Positions 37,287 through 46,406 of a stretch of 64,000 bases of DNA are shown piece by piece. Each line of letters begins with the position of its first letter. The stretch's first letter is position 1. The notes beneath the pieces were generated by a model. The model saw only the letters and a program-made list of their open reading frames with translations. It did no database searches and had not been told where the DNA came from. The stretch is from positions 62,001 through 126,000 of the forward strand of contig DATCLS010000002.1 of NCBI GenBank assembly GCA_036563805.1. The letters run 5' to 3'. Both the position numbers and the translations under genes were made by a program. Source of the DNA: DATCLS01 sp036563805 (GTDB lineage Bacteria > Actinomycetota > Acidimicrobiia > Acidimicrobiales > VFJN01).

Positions 37287-37811
37287 ATGAGCGATGGAGC
37301 GTGGCTGTCCAGCCGCCTGCGCGACGTGCCCGACTTCCCCAAGCCGGGCATCGTGTTCAAGGACCTGACCCCGCTGCTGGCCGACGTCGAGGCGTTCCGC
37401 TACACGGTCGATGCGCTGGCCGACCGGGTCGCCGAGCGCTCGGTGGAGAAGGTCGTCGGCATCGAGGCCCGGGGCTTCATCTTCGCCTCCGCGGTCGCCT
37501 ACCGGCTCGGGGCCGGCCTCGTGCCGGTCCGCAAGCCCGGCAAGCTGCCGTGGCGGACGGCGACCGAGACCTACGAGCTCGAGTACGGCACCGACGCGCT
37601 CGAGATCCACGAGGACGCCATCGCGGCGGGCGATGATGTGTACGTGATCGACGACGTGCTCGCCACGGGCGGCACCGCCGCCGCCACCTGCCGGCTCGTC
37701 GAGCGCCTCGGCGGCCGGGTGGCGGGCGCGGGCTTCGTCGTCGAGTTGGGTTTCCTGAGTGGACGGGCGAAACTTCCTGACTACGACGTAGTCAGCCTCG
37801 TAACCGTGTAG
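37287..37811 (+). CDS. apt: Adenine phosphoribosyltransferase
   Basis: Salvages adenine to AMP. The 174-residue type I PRTase has VPDFPKPGIVFKDLTPLL at the N-terminus, GIEARGFIFASAVAYRLG, RKPGKLPWRT and the PRPP loop YVIDDVLATGGTAAA. secF-apt-relA is the standard actinobacterial order. relA begins 10 bp downstream. Confidence 0.96.
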   Translation: MSDGAWLSSRLRDVPDFPKPGIVFKDLTPLLADVEAFRYTVDALADRVAERSVEKVVGIEARGFIFASAVAYRLGAGLVPVRKPGKLPWRTATETYELEYGTDALEIHEDAIAAGDDVYVIDDVLATGGTAAATCRLVERLGGRVAGAGFVVELGFLSGRAKLPDYDVVSLVTV

Positions 37812-37820
37812 GAGGGCGCT

Positions 37821-40046
37821 TTGCCGACGGTCGACCGGGTCTTGCCATGGCGGCGCAACCACCGGCCGCCCGCGGATGAGGTCGCGCCGCTCCTCAACGC
37901 CTACCGGAAGCGCCACCCCAAGGCCCCGACCGCCCTCATCACCCGGGCGTACCTGTACGCGGCCGACGCCCACCGGGGCCAGCTGCGCAGCTCGGGCGAG
38001 CCGTACGTGCAGCACCCGCTCGCCGTCGCCCGCATCGTCGCCGAGCTGGGGCTCGACGACGTGACCGTGGCCGCCGCCCTGCTGCACGACACGGTCGAGG
38101 ACACGGGGGTCACGCTCGACGACCTCGGCCGCATGTTCGGGTCCGACGTGGCCGCCATCGTCGACGGGGTCACCAAGCTCGACCGGGTCCAGTTCGACTC
38201 GCGCGAGGCCCAGCAGGCCGCCACCATGCGCAAGATGCTGGTGGCCATGGCCAAGGACCTGCGGGTCCTGATCATCAAGCTGGCCGACCGCCTGCACAAC
38301 ATGCGCACGATCGCGGCCCTGCCCACCCACAAGCAGGACCGCATCGCCCGCGAGACCCTCGACATCTACGCCCCGCTGGCCCACCGCCTCGGCATGCAGG
38401 ACGTGAAGACCCAGCTCGAGGACCTGGCGTTCGCGGCCCTGCACCCCAAGCGGTACGCCGAGATCGACCACATGGTCTCGGTGCGCACGCCCGAGCGCGA
38501 CATCTACCTCACCCAGGTGCTCGAGGAGGTGCGCCAGCGGCTGGCCGAGCTGCGCATCGACGCCGAGGTCACCGGGCGGCCCAAGCACCTCTACTCGATC
38601 TACGAGAAGATGGTCGTCAAGGGCCGCGAGTTCAACGACATCTTCGACCTGGTCGGCATGCGGGTCATCGTCGACTCGGTCAAGGACTGCTACGCGGCGC
38701 TGGGCTCCATCCACGCCACGTGGAAGCCGGTGCAGGGCCGGTTCAAGGACTACGTGGCGATGCCCAAGTTCAACCTGTACCAGTCCCTGCACACGACGGT
38801 GATCGGGCCCCAGGGCAAGCCGCTCGAGGTCCAGATCCGCACCCGCGAGATGCACGCCCGGGCCGAGAGGGGCGTCGCCGCCCACTGGCAGTACAAGGAG
38901 GGCAACGGCAAGGACTCCGGCGATCTGCCCTGGCTGAACCGGATCATCGACTGGCAGTCCGAGACCACCGATCCCGACGAGTTCATGCAGAACCTGAAGA
39001 TCGACCTCGAGCAGGACGAGGTCTTCGTCTTCACGCCCAAGGGGAAGGTGGTGACGCTGCCGGTCGGGGCCACGCCGATCGACTTCGCCTACGCCATCCA
39101 CACCGAGGTCGGGCACGCCTGCATCGGCGCCCGGGTCAACGGGCGGCTGGTGCCGCTCGACTCGACGCTGGTGTCGGGCGACACCGTCGAGATCTTCACC
39201 TCGAAGGTCGAGGGGGCCGGGCCGTCGCGCGACTGGCTGCAGATCGTGGCCACGCCCCGGGCGGCGTCGAAGATCCGCCAGTGGTTCTCGCGGGAGCGGC
39301 GCGAGGACGCCATCGAGGCCGGGCGCGAGGAGCTCATCAAGGCGCTGCGGCGCGAGGGCCTGCCGGTCCAGAAGCTGCAGAGCGGGCCGGTGATCCTGGA
39401 CGTCGCCAAGGCGATGAACTACGCCGACCTCGACGCCCTGCACGCCGCGATCGGCGAGAACCACGTGTCGGCCAAGGCGGTGGCGGCCCGGGTCGCCAAG
39501 GTGGTGCGCGACGTCGGGCCCGAGCCCGAGGCCAGCCTGCCCACCACGATCCGCCAGACCCGCCGGCATCGGAAGGGCCCGTCGCCGGCCGGGGTCCACG
39601 TCGAGGGCCTCGACGACGTGTTCGTCCGGCTGTCGCGGTGCTGCACGCCCGTTCCCGGCGACGAGATCATCGGGTTCGTGACCCGGGGTCGGGGCGTGTC
39701 GGTCCACCGCACCGACTGCGCCAACGCCGTGTCGCTGGCCGAGGGCCAGGCCGACCGGCTCATCGAGGTCGAGTGGGACAACGACCCCAGCGGCGTGTTC
39801 ATCGCCTCGATCGAGCTCAAGGCGCTCGACCGGGCGAAGCTGCTGCGCGACGTGACGGCGGCGTTCGCCGACCATCACGTCAACATCCTCACCTGCACGA
39901 CGCAGACCGGCAGCGACCGCATCTCGAAGATGCGCTTCGACATGGAGCTGGGCGACCCGTCCCACCTCGAGTCGCTGCTGTCGACGATCCGCGGCATCGA
40001 CAGCGTCTACGACGCCTACCGGGTCGTCCCCGGCAAGCGGTCCTGA
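37821..40046 (+). CDS. relA: Bifunctional (p)ppGpp synthetase/hydrolase (Rel)
   Basis: Stringent-response enzyme of 741 residues. The HD hydrolase domain (about 45-200) is intact, with AAALLHDTVEDTG and LADRLHNMRT. The synthetase domain (about 250-370) has GRPKHLYSIYEKM, FNDIFDLVGMRVIV and FNLYQSLHTTVIG. TGS (about 400-465), a Cys-containing conserved-cysteine domain (RCCTPVPGDEI) and a C-terminal ACT domain follow. TTG start with GGAGGG 5 nt upstream. Both activities are predicted active. Confidence 0.96.
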   Translation: MPTVDRVLPWRRNHRPPADEVAPLLNAYRKRHPKAPTALITRAYLYAADAHRGQLRSSGEPYVQHPLAVARIVAELGLDDVTVAAALLHDTVEDTGVTLDDLGRMFGSDVAAIVDGVTKLDRVQFDSREAQQAATMRKMLVAMAKDLRVLIIKLADRLHNMRTIAALPTHKQDRIARETLDIYAPLAHRLGMQDVKTQLEDLAFAALHPKRYAEIDHMVSVRTPERDIYLTQVLEEVRQRLAELRIDAEVTGRPKHLYSIYEKMVVKGREFNDIFDLVGMRVIVDSVKDCYAALGSIHATWKPVQGRFKDYVAMPKFNLYQSLHTTVIGPQGKPLEVQIRTREMHARAERGVAAHWQYKEGNGKDSGDLPWLNRIIDWQSETTDPDEFMQNLKIDLEQDEVFVFTPKGKVVTLPVGATPIDFAYAIHTEVGHACIGARVNGRLVPLDSTLVSGDTVEIFTSKVEGAGPSRDWLQIVATPRAASKIRQWFSRERREDAIEAGREELIKALRREGLPVQKLQSGPVILDVAKAMNYADLDALHAAIGENHVSAKAVAARVAKVVRDVGPEPEASLPTTIRQTRRHRKGPSPAGVHVEGLDDVFVRLSRCCTPVPGDEIIGFVTRGRGVSVHRTDCANAVSLAEGQADRLIEVEWDNDPSGVFIASIELKALDRAKLLRDVTAAFADHHVNILTCTTQTGSDRISKMRFDMELGDPSHLESLLSTIRGIDSVYDAYRVVPGKRS

Positions 40047-40242
40047 CCGCTCGAACCACCCACGCCTGGCCGTCCGCCGTCTCCGGTCCCGCTCGCGCGG
40101 TCCGGGCGTCCGGGCGGCCGATCCCGCCTCCGAGCGGCTCGGGCCGCCAGAGCGCTCGGGCCTGATCACGGACTGAGGCCGGCGGCCGCACGGGGCGCGG
40201 CGGGGTCGCCGCTCAGCGCCGGGGTGGGGGCGTGCGCGTGGC

Positions 40243-40248
40243 TAACCT
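40243..40248 (+). promoter_or_regulatory. -10 element of the glycosyltransferase/acyltransferase pair
   Basis: TAACCT ends 7 nt before GTG 40256 and lies within the longer frame from GTG 40232, favouring the shorter start. Confidence 0.55.
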
Positions 40249-40255
40249 CTCGCCG

Positions 40256-41773
40256 GTGGCGTCCAGGGGAACGACCGACCTCGCGCCGGGCGGCGGCGCA
40301 CCGACCCCGGCCCCCGCCGAACCGGGCCCGGGTCCCGGCTCGGCTGCGCCCCCGGGCGAGCCCGCACGGGCCCGGTCCGACCGCCGGTGGCTGGTCGCCC
40401 TGCTCCTCATCTGCGCCCTGGGCCTCGCCCTGCGGGTCGGCTACGTGCTCGGCTGGCAGCAGATCGCCGACGACGAGCTGGGCGGCGACGCCTTCTACTA
40501 CCACGCCGCCGCCAACCTGCTGGCCGACGGCGAGGGCTTCGTCCACCCCTTCTTCTGGGAGGAGGGGATCCGCGCCCCGGGCGCCGACCACCCGCCCGCC
40601 TACCAGGTGGTCCTGGCCCTGCCCTCGCTCCTGGGCTTCGACTCGGTCCGCGACCACCAGGTGTTCTCCTGCCTGCTGGGCACGGTCACGGTGGGCCTGG
40701 CCGGCGTGGCCGGGCGCCAGATCGCCGGCCGCCGAGCCGGCCTCATCGCCGCCGGTGTGACCGCCCTGTACCCCAACATCTGGATGAACGACGCCGCGGT
40801 CATGTCCGAGACGCTGGCCCTGCTGTGCGGGGTGGTCGTCGTCATCTGCGCCTACAGGGCCTGGAAGCGGCCCGACTGGCGGTGGTTCGCCGCCACCGGC
40901 GCGGCGATCGGGCTGGCCAGCCTGGCCCGGGCTGAGGGCCTCATGCTCGTGCCGCTCGTGGTGTGGCCGCTGGCGGCCTGGGCCCGCGGGCTCGACGGCT
41001 GGCGGGTCCGCCTCGGGCGGCTCGCCCTGGGCACCGGGGTGGCGGCCCTGGTCGTGGCGCCCTGGGTGCTCTACAACCTGGCCCGCTTCGAGGAGCCGGC
41101 CACCCTGTCCACCCAGCTGGGGCCGACGCTCGACGTCGCCAACTGCGAGGAGACCTACTACGGCCGGGCGCTGGGGGCGTGGTCGTTCGCCTGCGCGTCC
41201 GACCCCGAGGTGCCCAACGCCGACCGGTCGACCATCGACAAGCAGCTGCGCGACGAGGCGATCGAGTACGCCCGCGACCACCTCGACCGCCTGCCGGTCG
41301 TGGTGGCCGCCCGGTTCGGGCGGGCGTGGGCGCTGTACGACCCGTTCGAGCAGCTGAAGTTCGACCGGTTCGCCGAGGCCCGTCCGCTCGGGGCGTCCCG
41401 GGCCGGGCTGGCTGCCTACTACGTGGTCGCCGCCGGGGCCGTGGCCGGCATGGTCGTCCTGCGCCGGCGGGGGACGCCGTCGTTCCCGCTGGTGGCCGGC
41501 CTGCTCAACGTGGCGGCCACCGTGGTGCTGTTCTACGGCTCGACGCGGTTCCGGGCGCCGGCCGAGCCGTCGCTCGTGCTGCTGGCCGCCGTGGCGGCCG
41601 ACGCCGCGCTCGCGCGCCGGTGGCCGGGCCGGGCCGAGGGTGCCCGGGCGTCCGAGCCGGTGGACGGTGCCGAGCCGAGCTCAGCGGACGGGGCCGCCGC
41701 GCCCGACGGCCCCCCGGCGGGCGGCCCCACCTCCCCGGTGGCCGGGCCCGCACCGGGCCCCGCTGCGCCGTGA
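40256..41773 (+). CDS. GT-C (family 39-like) membrane glycosyltransferase
   Basis: A polytopic enzyme of 505 residues probably using a polyprenyl-phosphate sugar donor. After a Pro/Ala-rich cytoplasmic tail, TM1 (WLVALLLICALGLALRVGYV) leads to the first extracytoplasmic loop with GGDAFYYHAAANLLADG, the acidic motif typical of the GT-C catalytic loop, and DHPPAYQ. About nine further hydrophobic segments follow, then a disordered Pro/Ala tail. It overlaps the acyltransferase gene by 4 bp. The sugar and acceptor are not deducible; a cell-envelope polymer or glycoprotein is likely (inference). Confidence 0.85.
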   Translation: MASRGTTDLAPGGGAPTPAPAEPGPGPGSAAPPGEPARARSDRRWLVALLLICALGLALRVGYVLGWQQIADDELGGDAFYYHAAANLLADGEGFVHPFFWEEGIRAPGADHPPAYQVVLALPSLLGFDSVRDHQVFSCLLGTVTVGLAGVAGRQIAGRRAGLIAAGVTALYPNIWMNDAAVMSETLALLCGVVVVICAYRAWKRPDWRWFAATGAAIGLASLARAEGLMLVPLVVWPLAAWARGLDGWRVRLGRLALGTGVAALVVAPWVLYNLARFEEPATLSTQLGPTLDVANCEETYYGRALGAWSFACASDPEVPNADRSTIDKQLRDEAIEYARDHLDRLPVVVAARFGRAWALYDPFEQLKFDRFAEARPLGASRAGLAAYYVVAAGAVAGMVVLRRRGTPSFPLVAGLLNVAATVVLFYGSTRFRAPAEPSLVLLAAVAADAALARRWPGRAEGARASEPVDGAEPSSADGAAAPDGPPAGGPTSPVAGPAPGPAAP

Positions 41774-43287
41774 CCGTCCGCCCCGCCGGTCCCACACCGG
41801 CGGAGCCGACCGGCACCGGCGCCGGGCGGGCCCAACCAAAGGCCATCGCGGCCGGACCGGACGCGGCGGCCGCGCCGGCGCAACCCGCCGCCGTCCCGGC
41901 GGGACCCGATCCCGCCGCGGCCGGCGGGGTGGCGGCGCGGGGCCAGGAGGCGGTCCGGCGCCCGGACGAGGCCGCCGAGCCGGCCGGCGACCCGGGCGGC
42001 GGGGCCGAGGGCCGCCCGGCCGGCACGGTCCCGCGCCTGCCCTGCCTCGACGGCGTGCGGGCGATCGCCGCCTTCGGCGTGATCGTCGTCCACGTGGGCC
42101 TGATCACCGGCTACAGCCTGCGGCCCGGGGCCGTGCTCGGCCCCTACTTCGCCCGGGCCGAGGTGGGCGTGACCGTGTTCTTCCTGATGTCGGGCTTCCT
42201 GGTGTACCGCCCGTTCGTCGCCGCCCACCTCGACGGCCACCCCTGCCCGGCCGTCCGGGCCTACCTGATCCGCCGGTTCGCCCGGATCGTCCCCCTCTAC
42301 TGGGTCGCTCTGACGGTGGTGCTGTTCGTCCACCACCGGCGCCCGGTCGAGAACGTCGGTGATCTCCTCACCTACTACCTGTTCGGGCAGATCTACCGCG
42401 ACGGCTACGTCGACGGCGGCATCCAGCAGGCCTGGAGCCTGTGCACGCTCATGTCGTTCTACCTGGCGGTCCCGGTGGTGGCCCTGGCCGTCCGGGGCCT
42501 GGCCCGCCGGGCCGGGAGCGGCGCCGGCCGCCTGCGGGTCGAGCTGGCCGTGTGCGCCGCCCTGGTGGCGTTGGGCTACGTGGTCCGCTGGATCGTCGTG
42601 AACGACCTGCCCCGCCAGGCGGCGGTCATCGACCCCCGGCTGAACTGGCTGCCCATCCACGCCGACGTGTTCGGGCTGGGCATGGCCCTCGCCGCCCTCT
42701 ACGCGTGGGGCGAGCGCCAGCCCGCCGGCGCCCGCACGGCGGCGTGGGCGCTGGGTCGGGTGCCGCCGGTGGCGTGGTGGGGGATCGCCGCCGTCGCCTA
42801 CTGGTACGTGTCGGTGCGGCTCGGCCTGCCGCTGTCGGCTGGCGCCCACGACCCGGGGGAGTGGATGGCCCGTGAAATCCTCTACACGATCGTCAGCCTC
42901 GGGCTGCTGCTGCCGGCCGTGTTCGGCCCGCAGGACAAGGGGCCGATCCGGTGGGCGCTGCGCTGGCGCCCGGTGGCGGGGGCGGGTCTGCTCACCTACG
43001 GCGTGTTCCTGTGGCACGAATGGGCGATCGACCGGTGGATCGAGTGGCGGGACATCCAGCCGCTCGACGGCTGGTGGCCCGGGATGCTGGCCTTCGTCGT
43101 GGCGTTCACGCTGGCCGTGTCGGCCGTGACGTACTGGCTGATCGAGAAGCCGTCGGCCCGCCTGGCTCGCCGGTGGACGTCGCCGCCGGGCCGCCGCCCC
43201 GGGTCGGCCCGGGCCGGGCAGGCCCCGTCCGGGCGGGCCCCGGACATGCCGGCCCGGTCCTCGCCGGCCGCCGCCTCCGGCGGCTGA
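41770..43287 (+). CDS. Acyltransferase family 3 membrane protein
   Basis: O-acyltransferase of the OafA/YrhL type, 505 residues. A disordered Ala/Pro/Gly tail of about 90 residues precedes the start motif LPCLDGVRAIAAFGVIVVHVG with the catalytic His, and VGVTVFFLMSGFLVYRPF. About ten TM helices follow, ending YWLIEKPSARL and a basic Pro-rich tail. Coupled to the GT-C gene by a GTGA overlap, so it probably acetylates or acylates the same glycan (inference). The pair is absent from this position in mycobacteria as I recall the order. Confidence 0.87.
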   Translation: MTVRPAGPTPAEPTGTGAGRAQPKAIAAGPDAAAAPAQPAAVPAGPDPAAAGGVAARGQEAVRRPDEAAEPAGDPGGGAEGRPAGTVPRLPCLDGVRAIAAFGVIVVHVGLITGYSLRPGAVLGPYFARAEVGVTVFFLMSGFLVYRPFVAAHLDGHPCPAVRAYLIRRFARIVPLYWVALTVVLFVHHRRPVENVGDLLTYYLFGQIYRDGYVDGGIQQAWSLCTLMSFYLAVPVVALAVRGLARRAGSGAGRLRVELAVCAALVALGYVVRWIVVNDLPRQAAVIDPRLNWLPIHADVFGLGMALAALYAWGERQPAGARTAAWALGRVPPVAWWGIAAVAYWYVSVRLGLPLSAGAHDPGEWMAREILYTIVSLGLLLPAVFGPQDKGPIRWALRWRPVAGAGLLTYGVFLWHEWAIDRWIEWRDIQPLDGWWPGMLAFVVAFTLAVSAVTYWLIEKPSARLARRWTSPPGRRPGSARAGQAPSGRAPDMPARSSPAAASGG

Positions 43288-43353
43288 CCGTCGAGACCCG
43301 ACCGCCGGCCGCCCCCTCGACCAACTCTGTTCGGGCGGCGCGCTGCGCGCCGC

Positions 43354-43359
43354 TAGCCT
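43354..43359 (+). promoter_or_regulatory. -10 element of hisS-aspS
   Basis: TAGCCT ends 9 nt before ATG 43369. Confidence 0.5.
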
Positions 43360-43368
43360 CGCTCCGTC

Positions 43369-44628
43369 ATGGCCGAGACCTTCCGAGCGCCCATCGGCAC
43401 GCAGGACGTGCTCCCCCCGGCCTCCGCCCGCTGGCAGGCGCTGATCGCCACGTTCGCGGGGGTGGCCGAGCGGTTCGGCTACGGCCTGGTGCACGGGCCG
43501 CTGTTCGAGGACCTCGGGGTGTTCCAGCGGCTGGGCGCCGGCACCGAGGTCGTCCGCAAGGAGATGTACGACTTCCGCGACAAGGGCGATCGCCACTTCG
43601 CCCTCCGGCCCGAGGCGACGGCCTCGGTGGCGCGGGCGTACGTCCAGCACCGCCCGCCGACACCGTGGAAGGTGTGGTGCCTGACCCCGGCGTTCCGCTA
43701 CGAGCGACCCCAGGCCGGCCGGCTGCGCCAGCACCACCAGGTCGACGTCGAGGCGATCGGCGTGGCCGACCCCGACATCGACGTGGAGATCATCGCCCTC
43801 GGCGCCGCCTATCTGGCCGCCCTGGGCCTGACCCGATGGCGGCTGGCCATAAACACGATGGGCACGCCCGCCGACCGCGCCGCCTACGCCCAGGTGCTGC
43901 AGGAGTGGCTCCGGGCCCGGGTCGACGACCTCGCGCCCGACGACCGCGAGAAGGTCGAGAGCCACCCGCTGCGGGTGCTCGACTCCAAGCGTGAGCAGAC
44001 GCAGGCGGCGGTGGCCGAGGCGCCCCGCATCGCCGAGGTGCTCGACGCCGGCTCGCTCGGCCACTTCGAGCGGGTCCAGAAGGGTCTGACGGCGCTGGGC
44101 ATCCCCTACACGATCGAGCCGTCGCTGGTGCGGGGGCTCGACTACTACACGCACACCCTGTTCGAGTTCCAGAGCGAGGCGCTCGACGCCGCCCAGTCGA
44201 CGGTGATCGGCGGCGGCCGCTACGACGGGCTCATCGAGCAGCTCGGCGGGCCGCCGACGCCCGGCATCGGGTTCGGCTCGGGCATCGAGCGGATGCTGCT
44301 GGCCTGCGATGCCGAGGGTGTGTTCCCCGGGCCCGACTCCACGCTCGACGTGTTCGTCGTCGACACCACCGACGGCAGCGCGGCCCGCGACGTCGCCCAC
44401 GAGCTGCGGTCCGCCGGGCTGCGGACCGACCGGGCGTTCGACCGCCGGTCGATGAAGGCCCAAATGAAGGCGGCCGGCCGGTCGGGCGCCAAGGTGGCCG
44501 TGATCATCGGCGAGCAGGAGGCAGCGGACGGCACCGCCACCGTCCGCGACCTGCGCCGCGCCGAGCAGAAGGTCGTGAGCCGGGGCGAGGTCGTCGGCCT
44601 CGTCCGGACGCTGATGGAGGAATCGTGA
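43369..44628 (+). CDS. hisS: Histidine--tRNA ligase
   Basis: Class II synthetase, 419 residues. Motif 1 region GTQDVLPPASARWQAL, motif 2 ALRPEATASVARAYV, the histidine-binding block GLDYYTHTLFEFQ and motif 3 GIGFGSGIERMLL are all intact, with the C-terminal anticodon domain ending EVVGLVRTLMEES. The ATG follows a -10 hexamer by 9 nt. It overlaps aspS by 4 bp; hisS-aspS pairs are common in bacteria. Confidence 0.96.
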   Translation: MAETFRAPIGTQDVLPPASARWQALIATFAGVAERFGYGLVHGPLFEDLGVFQRLGAGTEVVRKEMYDFRDKGDRHFALRPEATASVARAYVQHRPPTPWKVWCLTPAFRYERPQAGRLRQHHQVDVEAIGVADPDIDVEIIALGAAYLAALGLTRWRLAINTMGTPADRAAYAQVLQEWLRARVDDLAPDDREKVESHPLRVLDSKREQTQAAVAEAPRIAEVLDAGSLGHFERVQKGLTALGIPYTIEPSLVRGLDYYTHTLFEFQSEALDAAQSTVIGGGRYDGLIEQLGGPPTPGIGFGSGIERMLLACDAEGVFPGPDSTLDVFVVDTTDGSAARDVAHELRSAGLRTDRAFDRRSMKAQMKAAGRSGAKVAVIIGEQEAADGTATVRDLRRAEQKVVSRGEVVGLVRTLMEES

Positions 44629-46391
44629 GCGAGTCGCACCCCCGCTACGCCCCGGCCGTCGGGCTCCGCACCCACTGGTGCGGTGAGCTGCGCCCGGACC
44701 ACGTCGGGCAGCAGGTCACGGTGTGCGGGTGGGTCGCCCGCCGCCGCGAGCACGGCGAGCACCTGGCGTTCGTCGACGTGCGCGACCGCGAGGGCGTGCT
44801 CCAGTGCGTGGTCGACGGCTCGGTCACCCTGCGCAACGAGTGGGTCGTGCGGGTGACCGGCACGGTCCGGGCCCGGCCGGAGGGGACGGCCAACCCGGCG
44901 CTGCCCACCGGCGAGGTCGAGCTGGGCGACTGCACGGTCGAGGTGCTCAGCGAGGCCGAGCCGCCGCCGTTCCCGCTCGACGAGCGCATCGAGACCGACG
45001 AGACCGTTCGCCTCCGGTACCGCTACGTCGACCTGCGCCGCGACCGGCTTCAGCGCAACCTGCGGGCCCGGGCCGCGGTCAACAGCGCGCTGCGCCGGTC
45101 GATGGAGGAGCAGGGGTTCGTCGAGGTCGAGACGCCCATGCTCATCGCCTCGACGCCCGAGGGCGCCCGCGACTTCGTCGTGCCCTCCCGCCTGCACCCG
45201 GGCTCGTTCTACGCCCTGCCCCAAAGCCCGCAGATCTTCAAGCAGCTGTGCATGGTCGGCGGGATCGACCGCTACTTCCAGATCGCCCGCTGCCTGCGCG
45301 ACGAGGACCTGCGGGCCGACCGCCAGTTCGAGTTCATGCAGCTCGACATGGAGGCGAGCTTCGTCGGCCAGGAGGAGGTGCTGGACTTCGTCACCGCCGG
45401 CATCCGCGCCGCGGTCAAGGCCGTGACCGGCGAGGACGTGGTCGACGTGCCCCGCATCAGCTGGCACGACGCCATGGAGCGCTACGGGTCCGACAAGCCC
45501 GACACCCGCTTCGGCATGGAGCTGGCCGACCTGACCGACGTGTTCGCCAGCACCGGGTTCAAGGCGTTCCAGGGCCAGTGCGTGAAGGGCATCCGGGTCC
45601 CGGGCGGCGGCGACTTCTCCCGCAGCAAGCTCGACGACCTCACCGACCGGGCCAAGCGGTGGGGCGCCAAGGGTCTGGTGTGGATGCGGGTCCAGGAGGA
45701 GACGCTCGAGAGCCCGGTCGCCAAGTTCCTGTCCGAGGACGAGCTGGCCGGCATCCGCGCCGGCCTGGAGGCCGCGCCTGGCGACCTCGTGCTGCTCGTG
45801 GCCGACGAGCGGTCCGTGGCGCGCCACGTGCTCGGCCTGCTGCGGCTCGAGCTGGGTCGCCCGCCCGTCACCGAGGGCGGGCTGCAGTTCCTGTGGGTCG
45901 TCGACTTCCCGCTGTTCGAGGGGCTGGGCGACGACAAGCGGCCGATCCCGGCCCACCACCCGTTCACGATGCCGCACCCCGACGACCTCGGGCTGCTGGA
46001 GTCCGACGACCCGGCCACGCTGCTCCGGGTGCGGTCGCAGGCCTACGACCTGGTCCTGAACGGGTGGGAGCTGGGCTCGGGCTCGGTCCGGATCCACCGG
46101 CGCGACATCCAGCGCACGATCTTCGGCCTGCTCGGCATCTCCGACGAGGAGGCCCAGGCCCGCTTCGGCTTCCTGCTCGACGCCTTCCGGTACGGGGCGC
46201 CGCCCCACGCCGGCTTCGCCTTCGGGATCGACCGGCTGGTCGCCCTGCTGGTGGGGGAGGAGAACATCCGCGAGGTCATCGCCTTCCCCAAGACCCAGTC
46301 GGGCGCCGACCCGCTGACCGAGGCGCCGACGCCGCTCGACCCGCAGCTGCTCACCGAGCTGGGCCTGCGCCTGCTGCCCAAGGCGACCTGA
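44625..46391 (+). CDS. aspS: Aspartate--tRNA ligase
   Basis: Class II synthetase of bacterial size (588 residues). The N-terminal OB fold begins HWCGELRPDHVGQQVTVCGW. The catalytic core has motif 2 in FQIARCLRDEDLRADRQFEF and FMQLDMEASFV. The bacterial GAD insertion lies about 290-410, and motif 3 is AFGIDRLVALLVGEENIREV. Whether it also charges tRNA-Asn cannot be told from the window. GTG start in the hisS stop. Confidence 0.96.
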   Translation: MSESHPRYAPAVGLRTHWCGELRPDHVGQQVTVCGWVARRREHGEHLAFVDVRDREGVLQCVVDGSVTLRNEWVVRVTGTVRARPEGTANPALPTGEVELGDCTVEVLSEAEPPPFPLDERIETDETVRLRYRYVDLRRDRLQRNLRARAAVNSALRRSMEEQGFVEVETPMLIASTPEGARDFVVPSRLHPGSFYALPQSPQIFKQLCMVGGIDRYFQIARCLRDEDLRADRQFEFMQLDMEASFVGQEEVLDFVTAGIRAAVKAVTGEDVVDVPRISWHDAMERYGSDKPDTRFGMELADLTDVFASTGFKAFQGQCVKGIRVPGGGDFSRSKLDDLTDRAKRWGAKGLVWMRVQEETLESPVAKFLSEDELAGIRAGLEAAPGDLVLLVADERSVARHVLGLLRLELGRPPVTEGGLQFLWVVDFPLFEGLGDDKRPIPAHHPFTMPHPDDLGLLESDDPATLLRVRSQAYDLVLNGWELGSGSVRIHRRDIQRTIFGLLGISDEEAQARFGFLLDAFRYGAPPHAGFAFGIDRLVALLVGEENIREVIAFPKTQSGADPLTEAPTPLDPQLLTELGLRLLPKAT

Positions 46392-46406
46392 CGACTCGGG
46401 CGGCGC

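Noticed and set aside
35514..40169. A 1551-codon open frame on the minus strand opposite secD, secF, apt and relA
   Set aside because: It is antisense to four unmistakable conserved genes; GC-rich third positions make this frame stop-poor. Composition (Arg/Gly/His/Leu/Val/Asp runs) is not protein-like.
40047..40255. Small gene in the relA to GT-C gap
   Set aside because: Only short frames without a start signal or protein-like composition; a few GC inverted repeats are the only structure.
41533..44463. A 976-codon minus-strand frame across the acyltransferase and hisS
   Set aside because: Antisense to two clear genes; low-complexity composition.
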